Source: Ruegeria sp. R13_0 (lineage in GTDB: Bacteria > Pseudomonadota > Alphaproteobacteria > Rhodobacterales > Rhodobacteraceae). Taken from it: DNA of 64,000 bases. A program made the position numbers and the translations under genes. The DNA is taken from the NCBI RefSeq assembly GCF_017743995.1, contig NZ_JAGHRB010000007.1:186001-250000 (forward strand), in the 5' to 3' direction. Positions within the stretch are counted from its first letter, which is position 1. Each line of letters begins with the position of its first letter. Positions 35,343-44,955 of this stretch are shown here, one piece after another. The notes below the pieces were generated by a model, which saw only the letters and a program-made list of their open reading frames with translations, did no database searches and was not told where the DNA came from.

Positions 35343-36209
35343 ATGGCTACTCAACATTCCCGATCCGTCGCGCGCCTGATGATGGCACCCGCAGTGGTCC
35401 TGCTGCTAGGCTGGATGCTCGTGCCCCTGACGATGACGCTGTATTTTTCCTTCAAGAAATATCTGCCCCTGCGCGGTGGGGATCTGGGCTGGGTCGGCTT
35501 CGACAACTACGTCCGGTTCGTATCGTCCAGTTCCTTCTGGCCCGCGGTTCAGGCAACGCTTGTGATCGTCGGTGGGGTTCTGGTCATCACCGTTATCCTG
35601 GGCATCCTTCTGGCGATGCTACTGGACCAGCCGATGTGGGGCCAAGGTGTTGTCCGCATCCTCGTGATCGCGCCCTTCTTTGTCATGCCAACCGTGTCTG
35701 CATTGGTATGGAAGAACATGTTCATGGATCCGGTGAACGGCCTTCTGGCGCATCTGTGGCGCTTTTTCGGGGCCGAGCCGATCTCATGGCTGTCCGAGGC
35801 GTCGATGACCTCAATCATCATGATCGTCTCGTGGCAATGGTTGCCCTTCGCGACGCTGATCCTGCTGACCGCGATCCAGTCGCTGGATAGTGAGCAGTTG
35901 GAAGCTGCCGAAATGGACGGCGCGCCGGTCCTGAAACGCTTCTACCACATCATCCTGCCGCATCTGAGCCGCGCGATCACCATCGTGATCCTGATCCAGA
36001 CGATCTTCCTTTTGTCGATCTTCGCCGAGATTTTCGTGACCACCGGCGGCGCGTTCGGCACCCGCACACTCACCTACCTGATCTTCCAGCGCGTTTTGGA
36101 AAGCCAGAACGTCGGCCTTGGATCAGCCGGAGGTGTCTACGCAATCATCTTAGCCAACATCGTTGCGATCTTCCTGATGCGCATCGTCGGCAAGAACCTG
36201 GACGCGTGA
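35343..36209 (+). CDS. smoF: Polyol ABC transporter permease 1
   Basis: 288 residues, inner-membrane protein with about six helices, beginning with a cytoplasmic tail and VARLMMAPAVVLLLGWML. The EAA loop reads EAAEMDGAPVLKRFYHIILPHL, the contact site for the ATPase in MalF-type permeases. It follows the binding-protein gene by 107 bp and is 12 bp before the second permease. Confidence 0.9.
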   Translation: MATQHSRSVARLMMAPAVVLLLGWMLVPLTMTLYFSFKKYLPLRGGDLGWVGFDNYVRFVSSSSFWPAVQATLVIVGGVLVITVILGILLAMLLDQPMWGQGVVRILVIAPFFVMPTVSALVWKNMFMDPVNGLLAHLWRFFGAEPISWLSEASMTSIIMIVSWQWLPFATLILLTAIQSLDSEQLEAAEMDGAPVLKRFYHIILPHLSRAITIVILIQTIFLLSIFAEIFVTTGGAFGTRTLTYLIFQRVLESQNVGLGSAGGVYAIILANIVAIFLMRIVGKNLDA

Positions 36210-36221
36210 GGAGGTAAGATC

Positions 36222-37052
36222 ATGGCCCGCGCTGCCACAACCCGCCGCAAATCGCTGAATACCGCCCTCGCCTGGGCCGTTGGTTTGCTGATCTTTTTCC
36301 CGATCCTCTGGACCATTCTGACCAGTTTTAAGACCGAGGCGCAGGCGATCGCCAGCCCACCGCTGTTCCTGAACTTCAACTGGACGTTGGAAAACTACGC
36401 CATTGTGCAGGAACGGTCCGACTATATGCGGTTCCTATGGAATTCGGTCATCATAGCCGGGGGCTCGACCATTCTGGGCGTCATCATCGCCGTCCCCGCT
36501 GCTTGGGCGATGGCATTCGTTCCGTCCAAGCGCACCAAGGACATTCTGCTATGGATGCTGTCCACCAAGATGTTGCCTGCGGTCGGCGTACTCTATCCGA
36601 TCTACCTACTGTTCATTCAGTTGGGTCTGCTGGATACGCGCGGAGGGCTGGTCGTCGTGCTGATGCTTATAAACCTGCCGATCATCGTCTGGATGCTCTA
36701 CACCTATTTCCGCGAAATTCCGGGTGAAATTCTGGAAGCTGCACGGATGGACGGGGCGACATTGAAAGAAGAAATTCTCTACGTCCTGACGCCAATGGCC
36801 ATCCCCGGCATCGCTTCGACCGTGCTGCTGAACTTCATTCTGGCTTGGAACGAGGCGTTCTGGACCCTCAACCTCACTGCCGTCGACGCGGCTCCGCTAA
36901 CAGCGTTCATCGCCAGCTACTCCAGCCCCGAAGGCCTGTTCTTTGCCAAGCTCAGCGCGGCCTCGACCATGGCGATTGCGCCAATTCTGATCCTTGGCTG
37001 GTTCAGCCAGAAACAACTTGTCCGCGGCCTGACCTTCGGCGCTGTGAAATAA
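36222..37052 (+). CDS. smoG: Polyol ABC transporter permease 2
   Basis: 276 residues, MalG-type permease with six predicted helices. The EAA loop is EAARMDGATLKEEILYVLTPMAIPG. It forms the membrane pore with the 35343 gene product. Start after AGGAGG; 12 bp precede the ATPase gene. Confidence 0.9.
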   Translation: MARAATTRRKSLNTALAWAVGLLIFFPILWTILTSFKTEAQAIASPPLFLNFNWTLENYAIVQERSDYMRFLWNSVIIAGGSTILGVIIAVPAAWAMAFVPSKRTKDILLWMLSTKMLPAVGVLYPIYLLFIQLGLLDTRGGLVVVLMLINLPIIVWMLYTYFREIPGEILEAARMDGATLKEEILYVLTPMAIPGIASTVLLNFILAWNEAFWTLNLTAVDAAPLTAFIASYSSPEGLFFAKLSAASTMAIAPILILGWFSQKQLVRGLTFGAVK

Positions 37053-37064
37053 GGAACACGACAC

Positions 37065-38069
37065 ATGGGACGCATTCAACTCAAGTCCGTGACCAAAAGC
37101 TTCGGCGACGTACAGGTCATTCCACCGCTGGACCTGACCATCGAAGATGGCGAGTTCACCGTTTTCGTCGGCCCCTCGGGCTGCGGAAAATCCACCCTGC
37201 TACGTCTGATCGCTGGGTTGGAGGATATCACCTCGGGCTCTATCGACATTGACGGGGCGGACGCCACCGATGTGCCACCCGCGAAACGAGGGCTGGCGAT
37301 GGTGTTCCAGTCCTATGCGCTCTACCCCCATATGACCGTGCGCAAGAACATCGCCTTTCCCCTGCGCATGGCAAAACTGGATCAGGCCGAGATCGACAAG
37401 CGCGTCGAAGGAGCCGCCAGCGTTCTGAACCTGACCGACTATCTGGACCGCCGCCCCGGCCAGCTATCGGGCGGCCAACGCCAGCGGGTCGCCATTGGGC
37501 GCGCTATCGTGCGCGAACCGGCGGCGTTTCTGTTCGACGAACCTCTGTCAAACCTCGACGCGGCACTACGCGTCGGTATGCGGCTAGAGATCAGTGAGCT
37601 GCACGAACGCCTGGCGACCACTATGATTTACGTGACCCACGATCAGGTCGAAGCCATGACCATGGCCGACAAGATCGTCGTACTGCAAGCTGGTGTGATC
37701 GAGCAGGTCGGCTCGCCTCTGGAACTCTACCGCACCCCGCGAAATCTGTTCGTCGCGGGCTTCATCGGCTCACCCAAGATGAACTTCATCGAGGGTGAAG
37801 AGGCTGCAAAACATGGCGCGAAAACCATCGGCATCCGCCCGGAACATATTGCTGTTTCGGAAACTGAAGGCGAATGGTCCGGGGTTGTCAGCGTCTCGGA
37901 GCATTTGGGTTCGGACACCTTCTTCCACGTCCACGATACCGGACTCACCGAAACGATCACGGTTCGCGCCGATGGCGAGGTTGGGTTCCGTCACGGGGAT
38001 CGTATTCACCTGACGCCACGGGCCGACGTCATCCACCGCTTCGACGAACAAGGACTGCGGATCGAATGA
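37065..38069 (+). CDS. smoK: Polyol ABC transporter ATP-binding protein
   Basis: 334 residues. Walker [10 protein letters not shown], signature LSGGQRQR, Walker [22 protein letters not shown], and a C-terminal TOBE region ([11 protein letters not shown]). It powers import by the two permeases. The stop overlaps the ATG of the sorbitol dehydrogenase gene by 4 bp, so the two are coupled. Confidence 0.93.
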   Translation: MGRIQLKSVTKSFGDVQVIPPLDLTIEDGEFTVFVGPSGCGKSTLLRLIAGLEDITSGSIDIDGADATDVPPAKRGLAMVFQSYALYPHMTVRKNIAFPLRMAKLDQAEIDKRVEGAASVLNLTDYLDRRPGQLSGGQRQRVAIGRAIVREPAAFLFDEPLSNLDAALRVGMRLEISELHERLATTMIYVTHDQVEAMTMADKIVVLQAGVIEQVGSPLELYRTPRNLFVAGFIGSPKMNFIEGEEAAKHGAKTIGIRPEHIAVSETEGEWSGVVSVSEHLGSDTFFHVHDTGLTETITVRADGEVGFRHGDRIHLTPRADVIHRFDEQGLRIE

Positions 38070-38839
38070 CTCGTCTGAATGGCAAAATCGCTCTGATCAC
38101 CGGTGCCGCGCGCGGCATCGGGCTGGCCTTTGCCAAATCCTATGTCGCGGAACGCGCACGTGTTGCCATCGCGGATATCAACATCGAACGCGCCCAACGG
38201 GCCGCAGCCGAGATCGGCGCGTCCGCCATGGCCGTCGAAATGAACGTGACAAACCAGCAGAGTATCGACGACGCCATCACCCGCACGGCATCGCATTTCG
38301 GCCCGATCGACATATTGATCAACAATGCAGCGATCTTCACCGCTGCCCCGATTGTCGAGATTGAGCGCGCCGACTACGAGCGCGTCTTTGATATCAACGT
38401 CGCGGGTGCCTTGTTCACCATGCAAGCCGTCGCGCGCCATATGATTGCGCATGGCACCAAAGGCCGGATCATCAATATGGCGTCTCAAGCCGGGCGGCGC
38501 GGTGAACCGCTGGTCGCCGTTTATTGTGCCAGCAAGGCCGCGATCATTTCCCTGACCCAGTCTGCGGGCCTGAACCTGATCTCGCACGGGATCAACGTGA
38601 ACGCGATAGCTCCGGGCGTGGTGGACGGCGAACATTGGGACGGCGTCGATGCGTTCTTTGCCAAACACGAAGGTAAACCGCCGGGACAGAAGAAACGCGA
38701 AGTGGCCGCTGCCGTTCCCTATGGCCGCATGGGCCGGGCCGAAGACCTGACGGGCATGGCGGTGTTTCTCGCCTCGGACGAGGCAAAATACATCGTTGCA
38801 CAAACCTACAATGTCGATGGTGGAAATTGGATGAGCTGA
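38066..38839 (+). CDS. smoS: Sorbitol (L-iditol 2-) dehydrogenase, SDR family
   Basis: 257 residues from ATG 38066, which overlaps the ATPase stop; the longer frame from 37874 runs in another frame over that gene and is not used. Short-chain dehydrogenase: TGAARGIG cofactor motif, NNAA, Ser in NMASQAG, and YCASK with catalytic Tyr and Lys. It oxidises sorbitol or galactitol-like polyols with NAD to ketoses in the cytoplasm. Position in a smo-type operon supports the substrate. Confidence 0.9.
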   Translation: MTRLNGKIALITGAARGIGLAFAKSYVAERARVAIADINIERAQRAAAEIGASAMAVEMNVTNQQSIDDAITRTASHFGPIDILINNAAIFTAAPIVEIERADYERVFDINVAGALFTMQAVARHMIAHGTKGRIINMASQAGRRGEPLVAVYCASKAAIISLTQSAGLNLISHGINVNAIAPGVVDGEHWDGVDAFFAKHEGKPPGQKKREVAAAVPYGRMGRAEDLTGMAVFLASDEAKYIVAQTYNVDGGNWMS

Positions 38840-40335
38840 TGAACCCAATGGCACACTCAAACCCTCTGATTCAGCTGCGGCAAGACCGGCTTGCAGACCT
38901 GCCAGCGATTGTCCGCACCCCTAACTATCAGCGTTCGGAGCTGACACCGGGCATTGTTCATATCGGTCTTGGAAATTTCCACCGCGCCCATCAGGCGTGG
39001 TACATTCATCAGCTTTTGCAGCAAGGCCAAGCCCAAGATTGGGCTATCATCGGAGCCGGAGTGCGCAGCTATGACGCCGAGATGCGTGAGAGGCTGTTGG
39101 CGCAGGATTGCCTGACCACGTTGATCGAGTTGGATCCACAAGGAATATCCGCAGAGGTCATAGGCCCGATGATCGACTATCTACCGATTGAGGCAGGTAA
39201 CACAGCACTGATCCGCAGGATGGCTGATCCGTCTATCCGAATTGTGTCCCTGACTGTAACCGAAGGCGGCTATTTTCTGGATGCCAACACCGGCGTGTTC
39301 AACTTGGATCATGAAGACATAAGGCACGACGCCGAGAACCCGCACCAGCCACGTACAGTATTTGGCGCGATGGTCGAGGCATACAGGCAAAGACGTGAGA
39401 ATGGATTGGACCCGTTTACGGCGCTGAGCTGCGACAATCTTCAGGGCAACGGCACAATACTAAAAACCTGCATTGTTGGTTTGGCGCGTCTGGTCGACAC
39501 GGAGCTGGCCGACTGGATCGCCCAAAAGGGCGCATTCCCGAACTCGATGGTGGATTGTATCGTGCCCGCAACGACCGAACAGGTCATTTCGCAATGTCGG
39601 GCGCTTGGAATCGACGATCGCGCTCCGGTCTCGCATGAGAATTTTCGGCAATGGGTCGTCGAAGATGATTTCTGTGCCGGGCGGCCACCTCTCGAACAGG
39701 CTGGGGTCACGATGACCCACGATGTTCACGGATATGAAATGATGAAACTGCGCATTCTGAACGGAGGTCATCAGCTGCTTGCCAATATTGGGGAAATTCT
39801 GAATGTACCGACGATTTCAGACTGCATGCAGGATCCGGACATCGTAGCGTTTTTCAACAAGGTTCAGAGAGAAGAGATTTTGCCCTATGTCGAAGCCGTT
39901 CCAGGCACCACGGCAACTGAATATCTTGGATTGGTTGAAAAGCGATTTGCAAACAGCACCATCCGCGACACGACACGTCGCGTGGCATTTGACGGGTCTT
40001 CACGACATCCAGGGTTCTTGCTGCCGTCGTTACGCGATGCCCTTACCTCTGGCCCTTCTCTGACTGGTTTGGCACTGGCCGAAGCGTTCTGGTGCCGGAT
40101 GTGCGCAGGCGTTCGTGAAGATGGCTCGGAGATCGCGCCAAACGACCCCCAATGGGAGCATTTGCAAAACACCGCTCGCGCCTCCAAGGCCGACCCGAAA
40201 TTGTGGATCGAGCAACGCCAGTATTATGGTGAGCTAGCTGGCAACGCGCAGTTTGCCGAAGCTTTCAACGCTTGGCTGACCTCAATCTGGCAAGATGGTT
40301 GCCGGGCAGCGGTAGCCGACTATGCCACCTCATAG
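38839..40335 (+). CDS. mtlK: Mannitol 2-dehydrogenase
   Basis: 498 residues from the ATG at 38839, which shares its A with the TGA of smoS; the ORF's first Met (38827) is inside that gene. Long-chain polyol dehydrogenase: IGLGNFHRAHQAWY nucleotide motif and the catalytic-site run KLRILNGGHQ with Lys, Asn and His. It oxidises mannitol (or arabitol) to fructose (or xylulose). Completes the polyol operon; a kinase gene such as xylB is not seen nearby. Confidence 0.93.
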   Translation: MNPMAHSNPLIQLRQDRLADLPAIVRTPNYQRSELTPGIVHIGLGNFHRAHQAWYIHQLLQQGQAQDWAIIGAGVRSYDAEMRERLLAQDCLTTLIELDPQGISAEVIGPMIDYLPIEAGNTALIRRMADPSIRIVSLTVTEGGYFLDANTGVFNLDHEDIRHDAENPHQPRTVFGAMVEAYRQRRENGLDPFTALSCDNLQGNGTILKTCIVGLARLVDTELADWIAQKGAFPNSMVDCIVPATTEQVISQCRALGIDDRAPVSHENFRQWVVEDDFCAGRPPLEQAGVTMTHDVHGYEMMKLRILNGGHQLLANIGEILNVPTISDCMQDPDIVAFFNKVQREEILPYVEAVPGTTATEYLGLVEKRFANSTIRDTTRRVAFDGSSRHPGFLLPSLRDALTSGPSLTGLALAEAFWCRMCAGVREDGSEIAPNDPQWEHLQNTARASKADPKLWIEQRQYYGELAGNAQFAEAFNAWLTSIWQDGCRAAVADYATS

Positions 40336-40789
40336 GCAAGTTGACACTAGTCCTGCCGCACACTGGTTGTAGCCGTACCTTAAGGGCTGATCGGAATTGC
40401 CGCGTTCACTATCCCTTTCCTCCTTCATTTCATCCCTTTCCTCGTTCATTTCGCAATCGTCACCCTGAACGCTACAAAGTCGGAATGCGGGAGGCTGTTG
40501 CTCACTGTTCTCCTGCTGACTTTTAGAGAGGACGTCGAAATCCAAACCTGTCTACTCTGGCCGTCCTTGTTGGCACTCGGATGTCATCTGAAGGAGATCA
40601 ATTTCTGGAAATTGACCGTTTTGGCGTCTACTACAGTGCATTCAAGATTTGCCCTAAGGCCATAAAACGATCAATTACTTCTGACCCAGTACGACTAAAT
40701 CAAAGAAGTTAAAACCAGATCCAAAGGGATACCCAGTACAGCTCTTGTTGAACAACACGCGCTTTGTGTTGCTGCTTGGACCAAAAGGA
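40336..40789. other. 454-bp gap, no gene supported
   Basis: Between the ends of mtlK (plus) and the LysR gene (minus). The only clear structure is a 21-bp tandem repeat at 40411-40452. Composition is less GC-rich than the genes around it; no long protein-like frame or RNA fold was recognised. Confidence 0.5.
40411..40452. repeat. 21-bp direct repeat, two tandem copies
   Basis: Copies at 40411-40431 and 40432-40452 differ at one base (C versus G at position 13). Each contains ATCCCTTTCCTC and TTCATTTC. Pyrimidine-rich; function unknown, likely a replication-slippage product. Confidence 0.85.
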
Positions 40790-41719
40790 TCACCCCGCGC
40801 TACAAATCAGCCGATCAAGCATTTCGAACTTCTGCTTTATGAACTCAAGCACGCGGTTCGATGAAGCCGGCATGCTTCGGGTGCTTAGCGTAACGCATCC
40901 CAAGTGCCGGTCGGGGTCACCGATTTTTATCGGAAGTGCTGCCAAAGTTTTTTGCCTTTGCATCATGAAGACCACCGAAAAAGGCAAAACGGTCAGGGAG
41001 TCTGAACCGGTCAGAACGTTCACAACCGCACTCAAAGACCCGCCTGTGAAACTGATTTTGAGGTCTCGCATACCGATACCGTCCAGCGTGTTTCTCAAGT
41101 CACGAAAAAGCGGGCTGTTCGCAGGCGGCGCGATCCAGGAATACTCGGTAATGTCTTCCAGCTTCACCTCTTTTTTGCGCGCCAATGGGTGCCCAACACG
41201 GCACGCAATGACGTTTCGACCAGGCAGGATTTGACGAAATTCGAACTCATCCGACACGTCTGCCGGGCGCATAGGAAGAATGGCCAAGTCCAGAGTTTCA
41301 GCGGACAGTTGGGACAATAGTTCAGTGGGGTATCCATAGGATTGGTCGATCCGAATATTGGGATACTCGGCCTGAAACTCTGCAATCACGTTCGAGATGA
41401 CACCGTCCATAAAGATCGGCGTACCCGCAACCCGCACTGCACCGGCAATGCCCTGACGGTGTTCGTCCACAACGCGGCTTGCATGGCGACCTGCGCTTAG
41501 GATTCTTTGACCTTCCTGAGCGAGCGCAAGACCAAGCTCAGTGGGTTGCAAAGGTCTGCGGGTCGGCAGGAATAAGGGCTCTCCCACCCTGTCCTCTAAG
41601 AGAGAGACGCTTCTGGAGACACTGGGTTGAGATTTCCCAAGTAAAGCAGCGCCTTCGGTCAACCCTCCGGCCTCGACAATAGCCGCGAGAATCTCAAGAT
41701 GTCTTGGATCAAGCTTCAT
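40790..41719 (-). CDS. LysR-family regulator divergent from the hydroxyquinol operon
   Basis: 309 residues. N-terminal winged helix-turn-helix (MKLDPRHLEILAAIVEAGGL, KSQPSVSRSVSLLE) and a C-terminal periplasmic-binding-like effector domain. It is divergent from the maleylacetate reductase gene, with 105 bp between; LysR proteins placed this way usually activate the facing operon when a pathway intermediate binds. A perfect palindrome overlaps its start codon, fitting autoregulation. Confidence 0.92.
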   Translation of the reverse strand: MKLDPRHLEILAAIVEAGGLTEGAALLGKSQPSVSRSVSLLEDRVGEPLFLPTRRPLQPTELGLALAQEGQRILSAGRHASRVVDEHRQGIAGAVRVAGTPIFMDGVISNVIAEFQAEYPNIRIDQSYGYPTELLSQLSAETLDLAILPMRPADVSDEFEFRQILPGRNVIACRVGHPLARKKEVKLEDITEYSWIAPPANSPLFRDLRNTLDGIGMRDLKISFTGGSLSAVVNVLTGSDSLTVLPFSVVFMMQRQKTLAALPIKIGDPDRHLGCVTLSTRSMPASSNRVLEFIKQKFEMLDRLICSAG

Positions 41720-41756
41720 AACTCAAAGTTATATTGATGGTCGATAATTCGATCAA
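41718..41756. promoter_or_regulatory. Palindromes between LysR gene and the maleylacetate reductase gene
   Basis: ATAACT-CAA-AGTTAT (41718-41732) is a perfect inverted repeat over the LysR start codon. A second symmetric stretch, TTGA..TCGA-TAAT-TCGATCAA, lies at 41734-41756. Either could be the LysR-type binding site. Confidence 0.45.
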
Positions 41757-41824
41757 GAGTGCTGTCATTGCCTGCTAGCTTTCCCTCCAGACCCGCAATC
41801 CATCGCTTGTCAGGAACTCGCCCA

Positions 41825-42886
41825 ATGGCTCTTAGCACCACCAGCATCAATGGCCAGAAAGTCCGGTTCGGCGTGGGTTTGCGCAACGAAATCTGCGCGG
41901 AGTTGGCGGAGTTGGGATCGAATAAGGCGCTGATCCTGTCGACGCCTCAACAAGTCGATATGGCAATGGAGCTTGCGACAACCGTTGGGGATCGCGCTGC
42001 AGGCGTGTTCACTCGGGCAACAATGCACACTCCGGTCGGCGTGACCGAAGAAGCGGTTGAACACGCTTTGTCAGTCAAGGCCGATAGCATTGTCTCTATC
42101 GGTGGAGGTTCGACGATTGGCTTAGGCAAGGCGATTGCCCTTCGGACCTCTTTGCCACAAATCGCCATCCCGACCACATATGCCGGCAGCGAGGCCACTC
42201 CAATCCTGGGCCAGACTGAGGATGGCATCAAAACTACCCTGACAGACCCGAAGGTTCTGCCGCGGGTCATTCTGTACGATCCCGAACTTGTGGCGTCATT
42301 GCCGCCCGCAATGACCGTGACCAGCGCCTTGAACGCATTGGCTCATGCAGCCGAGGCGCTTTATGCCAAGGATCGCACGGATCAGAGCACGGAATTGGCG
42401 ATCGACGGCCTTAGGGCCTTTGCGGAAGGTCTGCCGACCGTTGTCGAAAGCCCCGGCGACCTGAAAGCCAGAGAAGAAACGCAGCGTGGTGCATGGGCCT
42501 GCGGCACGGTACTTGGTCTGGTCGGAATGGCGTTGCATCACAAGCTTTGTCATACGCTGGGCGGGTCCTTCAATCTGCCGCACGCGGAAACCCACGCGGT
42601 CATTCTGCCCCATGCCATCGCCTACAACGCGGCGGGTGTACCGGATCTGTTGGCACCCGTGTCGGACATTCTTGGAGGTTCTGAGCCCGGCCAGGTTCTT
42701 TGGGATTTTTCCAAATCCATGGGCGCACCAATGGCTCTTAAAGACATCGGCTTATCAGAGGCCGATCTGGATCGCGCCACCGAAATCGCACTCAAGAACC
42801 CGTATTGGAACCCGCAGCCGGTCACTGCTGATGGGCTGCGGGCGCTTCTTCAAAACGCGTGGGCGGGCAACGCCCCAAGCGTTTGA
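41825..42886 (+). CDS. Maleylacetate reductase
   Basis: 353 residues from ATG 41825 (MALSTTSINGQ), preceded by AGGAA; the frame from 41759 has no such site. Iron-alcohol-dehydrogenase-like fold: GGGSTIGLGKA cofactor motif, PTTYAGSEATPI, and histidines in HKLCHTLGGSFNLPHAETHA. It reduces maleylacetate to 3-oxoadipate with NAD(P)H, the step after hydroxyquinol ring cleavage. The hydroxyquinol dioxygenase gene further down supports this. Confidence 0.93.
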   Translation: MALSTTSINGQKVRFGVGLRNEICAELAELGSNKALILSTPQQVDMAMELATTVGDRAAGVFTRATMHTPVGVTEEAVEHALSVKADSIVSIGGGSTIGLGKAIALRTSLPQIAIPTTYAGSEATPILGQTEDGIKTTLTDPKVLPRVILYDPELVASLPPAMTVTSALNALAHAAEALYAKDRTDQSTELAIDGLRAFAEGLPTVVESPGDLKAREETQRGAWACGTVLGLVGMALHHKLCHTLGGSFNLPHAETHAVILPHAIAYNAAGVPDLLAPVSDILGGSEPGQVLWDFSKSMGAPMALKDIGLSEADLDRATEIALKNPYWNPQPVTADGLRALLQNAWAGNAPSV

Positions 42887-42911
42887 CTTCACCGTGTCAA
42901 GGGAGGGACAC

Positions 42912-44186
42912 ATGATCACACGACGCAAATTGCTGCAATCCAGCGCTGCAACCGGCCTCGGCCTAGCGGCCGGCACGCTCGCTGCGCCCGCTATCGCTCA
43001 GGGCGCCAAGATCAAGCTGGGCTATGTCAGCCCGCAATCAGGTCCTCTGGCCGCGTTCTCTGAGGCCGACAAGTTTATTCTCGACAATTTCGCCGCATCT
43101 GAGGCCGGTGCGAATTTTGAAGTCATCGTCAAAGACAGCCAGTCGAACCCGAACCGAGCAGCAGACGTGGCGGGCGAGCTTATCGTGGACGATGAGATCG
43201 ACCTGATGCTGGTTGCCTCGACTCCCGAAACGACCAACCCGGTTGCCTCCACCTGTGAGGCCGAGGAAGTACCGTGTATTTCCACTGTTGCCCCGTGGCA
43301 GCCGTGGTTCATCGGCCAGCAGGGCAACCCCGGCGATCCAGCCAGTTGGGAGCCGTTCTACTACGCCTATCACTTTTTCTGGGGTCTTGAGGACGTTATC
43401 TCAGTCTTTACGGCGATGTGGGGCCAGTTGGAGACCAACAAGCAGGTCGGTGCATTGTTCCCGAATGACGGCGATGGCAATGCCTGGGGCGATCCGAATG
43501 TAGGATTCCCGCCAGTATTGTCAGAACTGGGCTATTCACTGACAGATCCCGGACGGTACCAGAACCTGACCGACGATTTCTCGGCCCAGATCAACGCGTT
43601 CCGCCAGGCGAATGTTGAAATTGTAACCGGCGTTCCCATCCCGCCTGACTTCACCACCTTCTGGAGCCAGGCCAAGCAGCAAGGCTTCACCCCTAAGGCG
43701 GCGAGCATCGGCAAGGCGATCCTGTTCCCGCAGGCCGTCGAAGCTTTGGGCAACGCAGGCAACAACCTGAGTTCCGAGGTGTGGTGGTCGCCCACGCATC
43801 CGTTCTCGTCGTCGCTGACCGGCGCAAGTTCAGCTGAATTGGCGCAGGGTTACATGGCCGCCACTAGCCGCCAGTGGACCCAGCCTATCGGATTTGTACA
43901 CGCGTTATTCGAAATGGCTGCGAACGTCATGGGACGTGTTGATGACGCAGGTGATGGCGATGCCGTAGCCGAGGCTATAGCTGCCACGCAGTTGGATTCC
44001 ATTGTTGGCCGGATCGCCTTTGATGGGGCTGGTCTGCCTCCCTTCGCCGCTCAGAATGTCGCGAAAACGCCTTTGGTCGGGGGGCAATGGAGGCTGCTCG
44101 ATAATGGCAGCTATGACCTCGTGATCGTCGACAACTCTTCGGCTCCCGAAATCCCGACCGCGGGTGTGATGGAAGAAATCTCCTGA
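42912..44186 (+). CDS. Branched-chain-type ABC substrate-binding protein, likely aromatic ligand
   Basis: 424 residues from 42912 after GGGAGG; the longer frame runs through the maleylacetate reductase gene and is false. The N-terminus MITRRKLLQ...AAPAIAQ is a twin-arginine-type signal. Periplasmic type-1 (Leu/Ile/Val-binding-like) domain follows (IKLGYVSPQSGPLAAFSEADKF). Place among catabolic genes suggests it binds the aromatic growth substrate, not an amino acid. Confidence 0.87.
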   Translation: MITRRKLLQSSAATGLGLAAGTLAAPAIAQGAKIKLGYVSPQSGPLAAFSEADKFILDNFAASEAGANFEVIVKDSQSNPNRAADVAGELIVDDEIDLMLVASTPETTNPVASTCEAEEVPCISTVAPWQPWFIGQQGNPGDPASWEPFYYAYHFFWGLEDVISVFTAMWGQLETNKQVGALFPNDGDGNAWGDPNVGFPPVLSELGYSLTDPGRYQNLTDDFSAQINAFRQANVEIVTGVPIPPDFTTFWSQAKQQGFTPKAASIGKAILFPQAVEALGNAGNNLSSEVWWSPTHPFSSSLTGASSAELAQGYMAATSRQWTQPIGFVHALFEMAANVMGRVDDAGDGDAVAEAIAATQLDSIVGRIAFDGAGLPPFAAQNVAKTPLVGGQWRLLDNGSYDLVIVDNSSAPEIPTAGVMEEIS

Positions 44187-44202
44187 TCGCAATGCAACCA
44201 AC

Positions 44203-44223
44203 GCCCCGGACCCTGTCCGGGGC
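44203..44223 (+). other. Stem-loop after the binding-protein gene
   Basis: GCCCCGGAC and GTCCGGGGC form a perfect 9-bp stem with a 3-nt loop, 17 nt after the stop. Probably stabilises the binding-protein mRNA or partially terminates transcription, as at 35249. Confidence 0.65.
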
Positions 44224-44235
44224 AGGAAGACCGGT

Positions 44236-44955
44236 ATGACCATTCTTTCGCTCAAAAACGTCTCAAAAAGCTTCGGTGCGCTCACCGTCACTGACGATGT
44301 CAGTTTTGATGTCGAGCAGGGGCAGGCCCTTGGGATCATTGGTCCGAATGGGGCGGGTAAGTCGACGCTGTTCAATCTGATAACGGGCAATCTGACCTCT
44401 GATGCTGGATCAATCCATTTCGACGGGGCTGACGTGACGCGTGTGCCGCCCATGCAGCGTTGCTTGTCGGGTATTGGGCGCTCGTTCCAGATCCCTCAGC
44501 CGTTTGATCATCTGACGGTGTTCGAAAACCTGCTGGTGGCTGCGACGCATGGGCAGAGCAAATCCGAACACGAGGTTGAACAGGACTGCGCCCGCATTCT
44601 AGAGCAAACGGAACTGTTGGATGTGGCCAATGACACGGCCGGTGGATTGCGGCTGTTGCAACGCAAGCGATTGGAGTTGGCCCGCGCGATGGCAACCAAT
44701 CCAAAGCTGTTGCTGCTGGACGAAATCGCCGGAGGCCTGACGGACGCGGAATGCACCGCGCTGATCAACACGATCAAGGGGCTGCACAGCAGCGGTGTGA
44801 CGATCATCTGGATCGAACATGTCCTGCATGCGCTCACCTCAGTCGTTGAACGGCTGCTGGTTCTGGATTTCGGCAAGGTCATCGGTCTGGGTGACCCGGA
44901 TGAGATCATGAACAGCCGAGAAGTCAAAGAAATCTATCTGGGGATCGAAGTCTGA
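44236..44955 (+). CDS. LivG-type ABC ATP-binding protein
   Basis: 239 residues. Walker A GPNGAGKST, Walker B LLLLDEIAGGLTD, IEHVLHAL switch region. The signature is GGLRLLQRKRLELARA rather than LSGGQ; this variant is known among LivG-like subunits. Start shortly after the hairpin; the stop overlaps the LivF gene by 1 bp. Confidence 0.91.
   Translation: MTILSLKNVSKSFGALTVTDDVSFDVEQGQALGIIGPNGAGKSTLFNLITGNLTSDAGSIHFDGADVTRVPPMQRCLSGIGRSFQIPQPFDHLTVFENLLVAATHGQSKSEHEVEQDCARILEQTELLDVANDTAGGLRLLQRKRLELARAMATNPKLLLLDEIAGGLTDAECTALINTIKGLHSSGVTIIWIEHVLHALTSVVERLLVLDFGKVIGLGDPDEIMNSREVKEIYLGIEV

Noticed and set aside
42486..42911. Longer version of the 42912 binding protein
   Set aside because: Overlaps the maleylacetate reductase gene in another frame; the twin-arginine signal starts at 42912.
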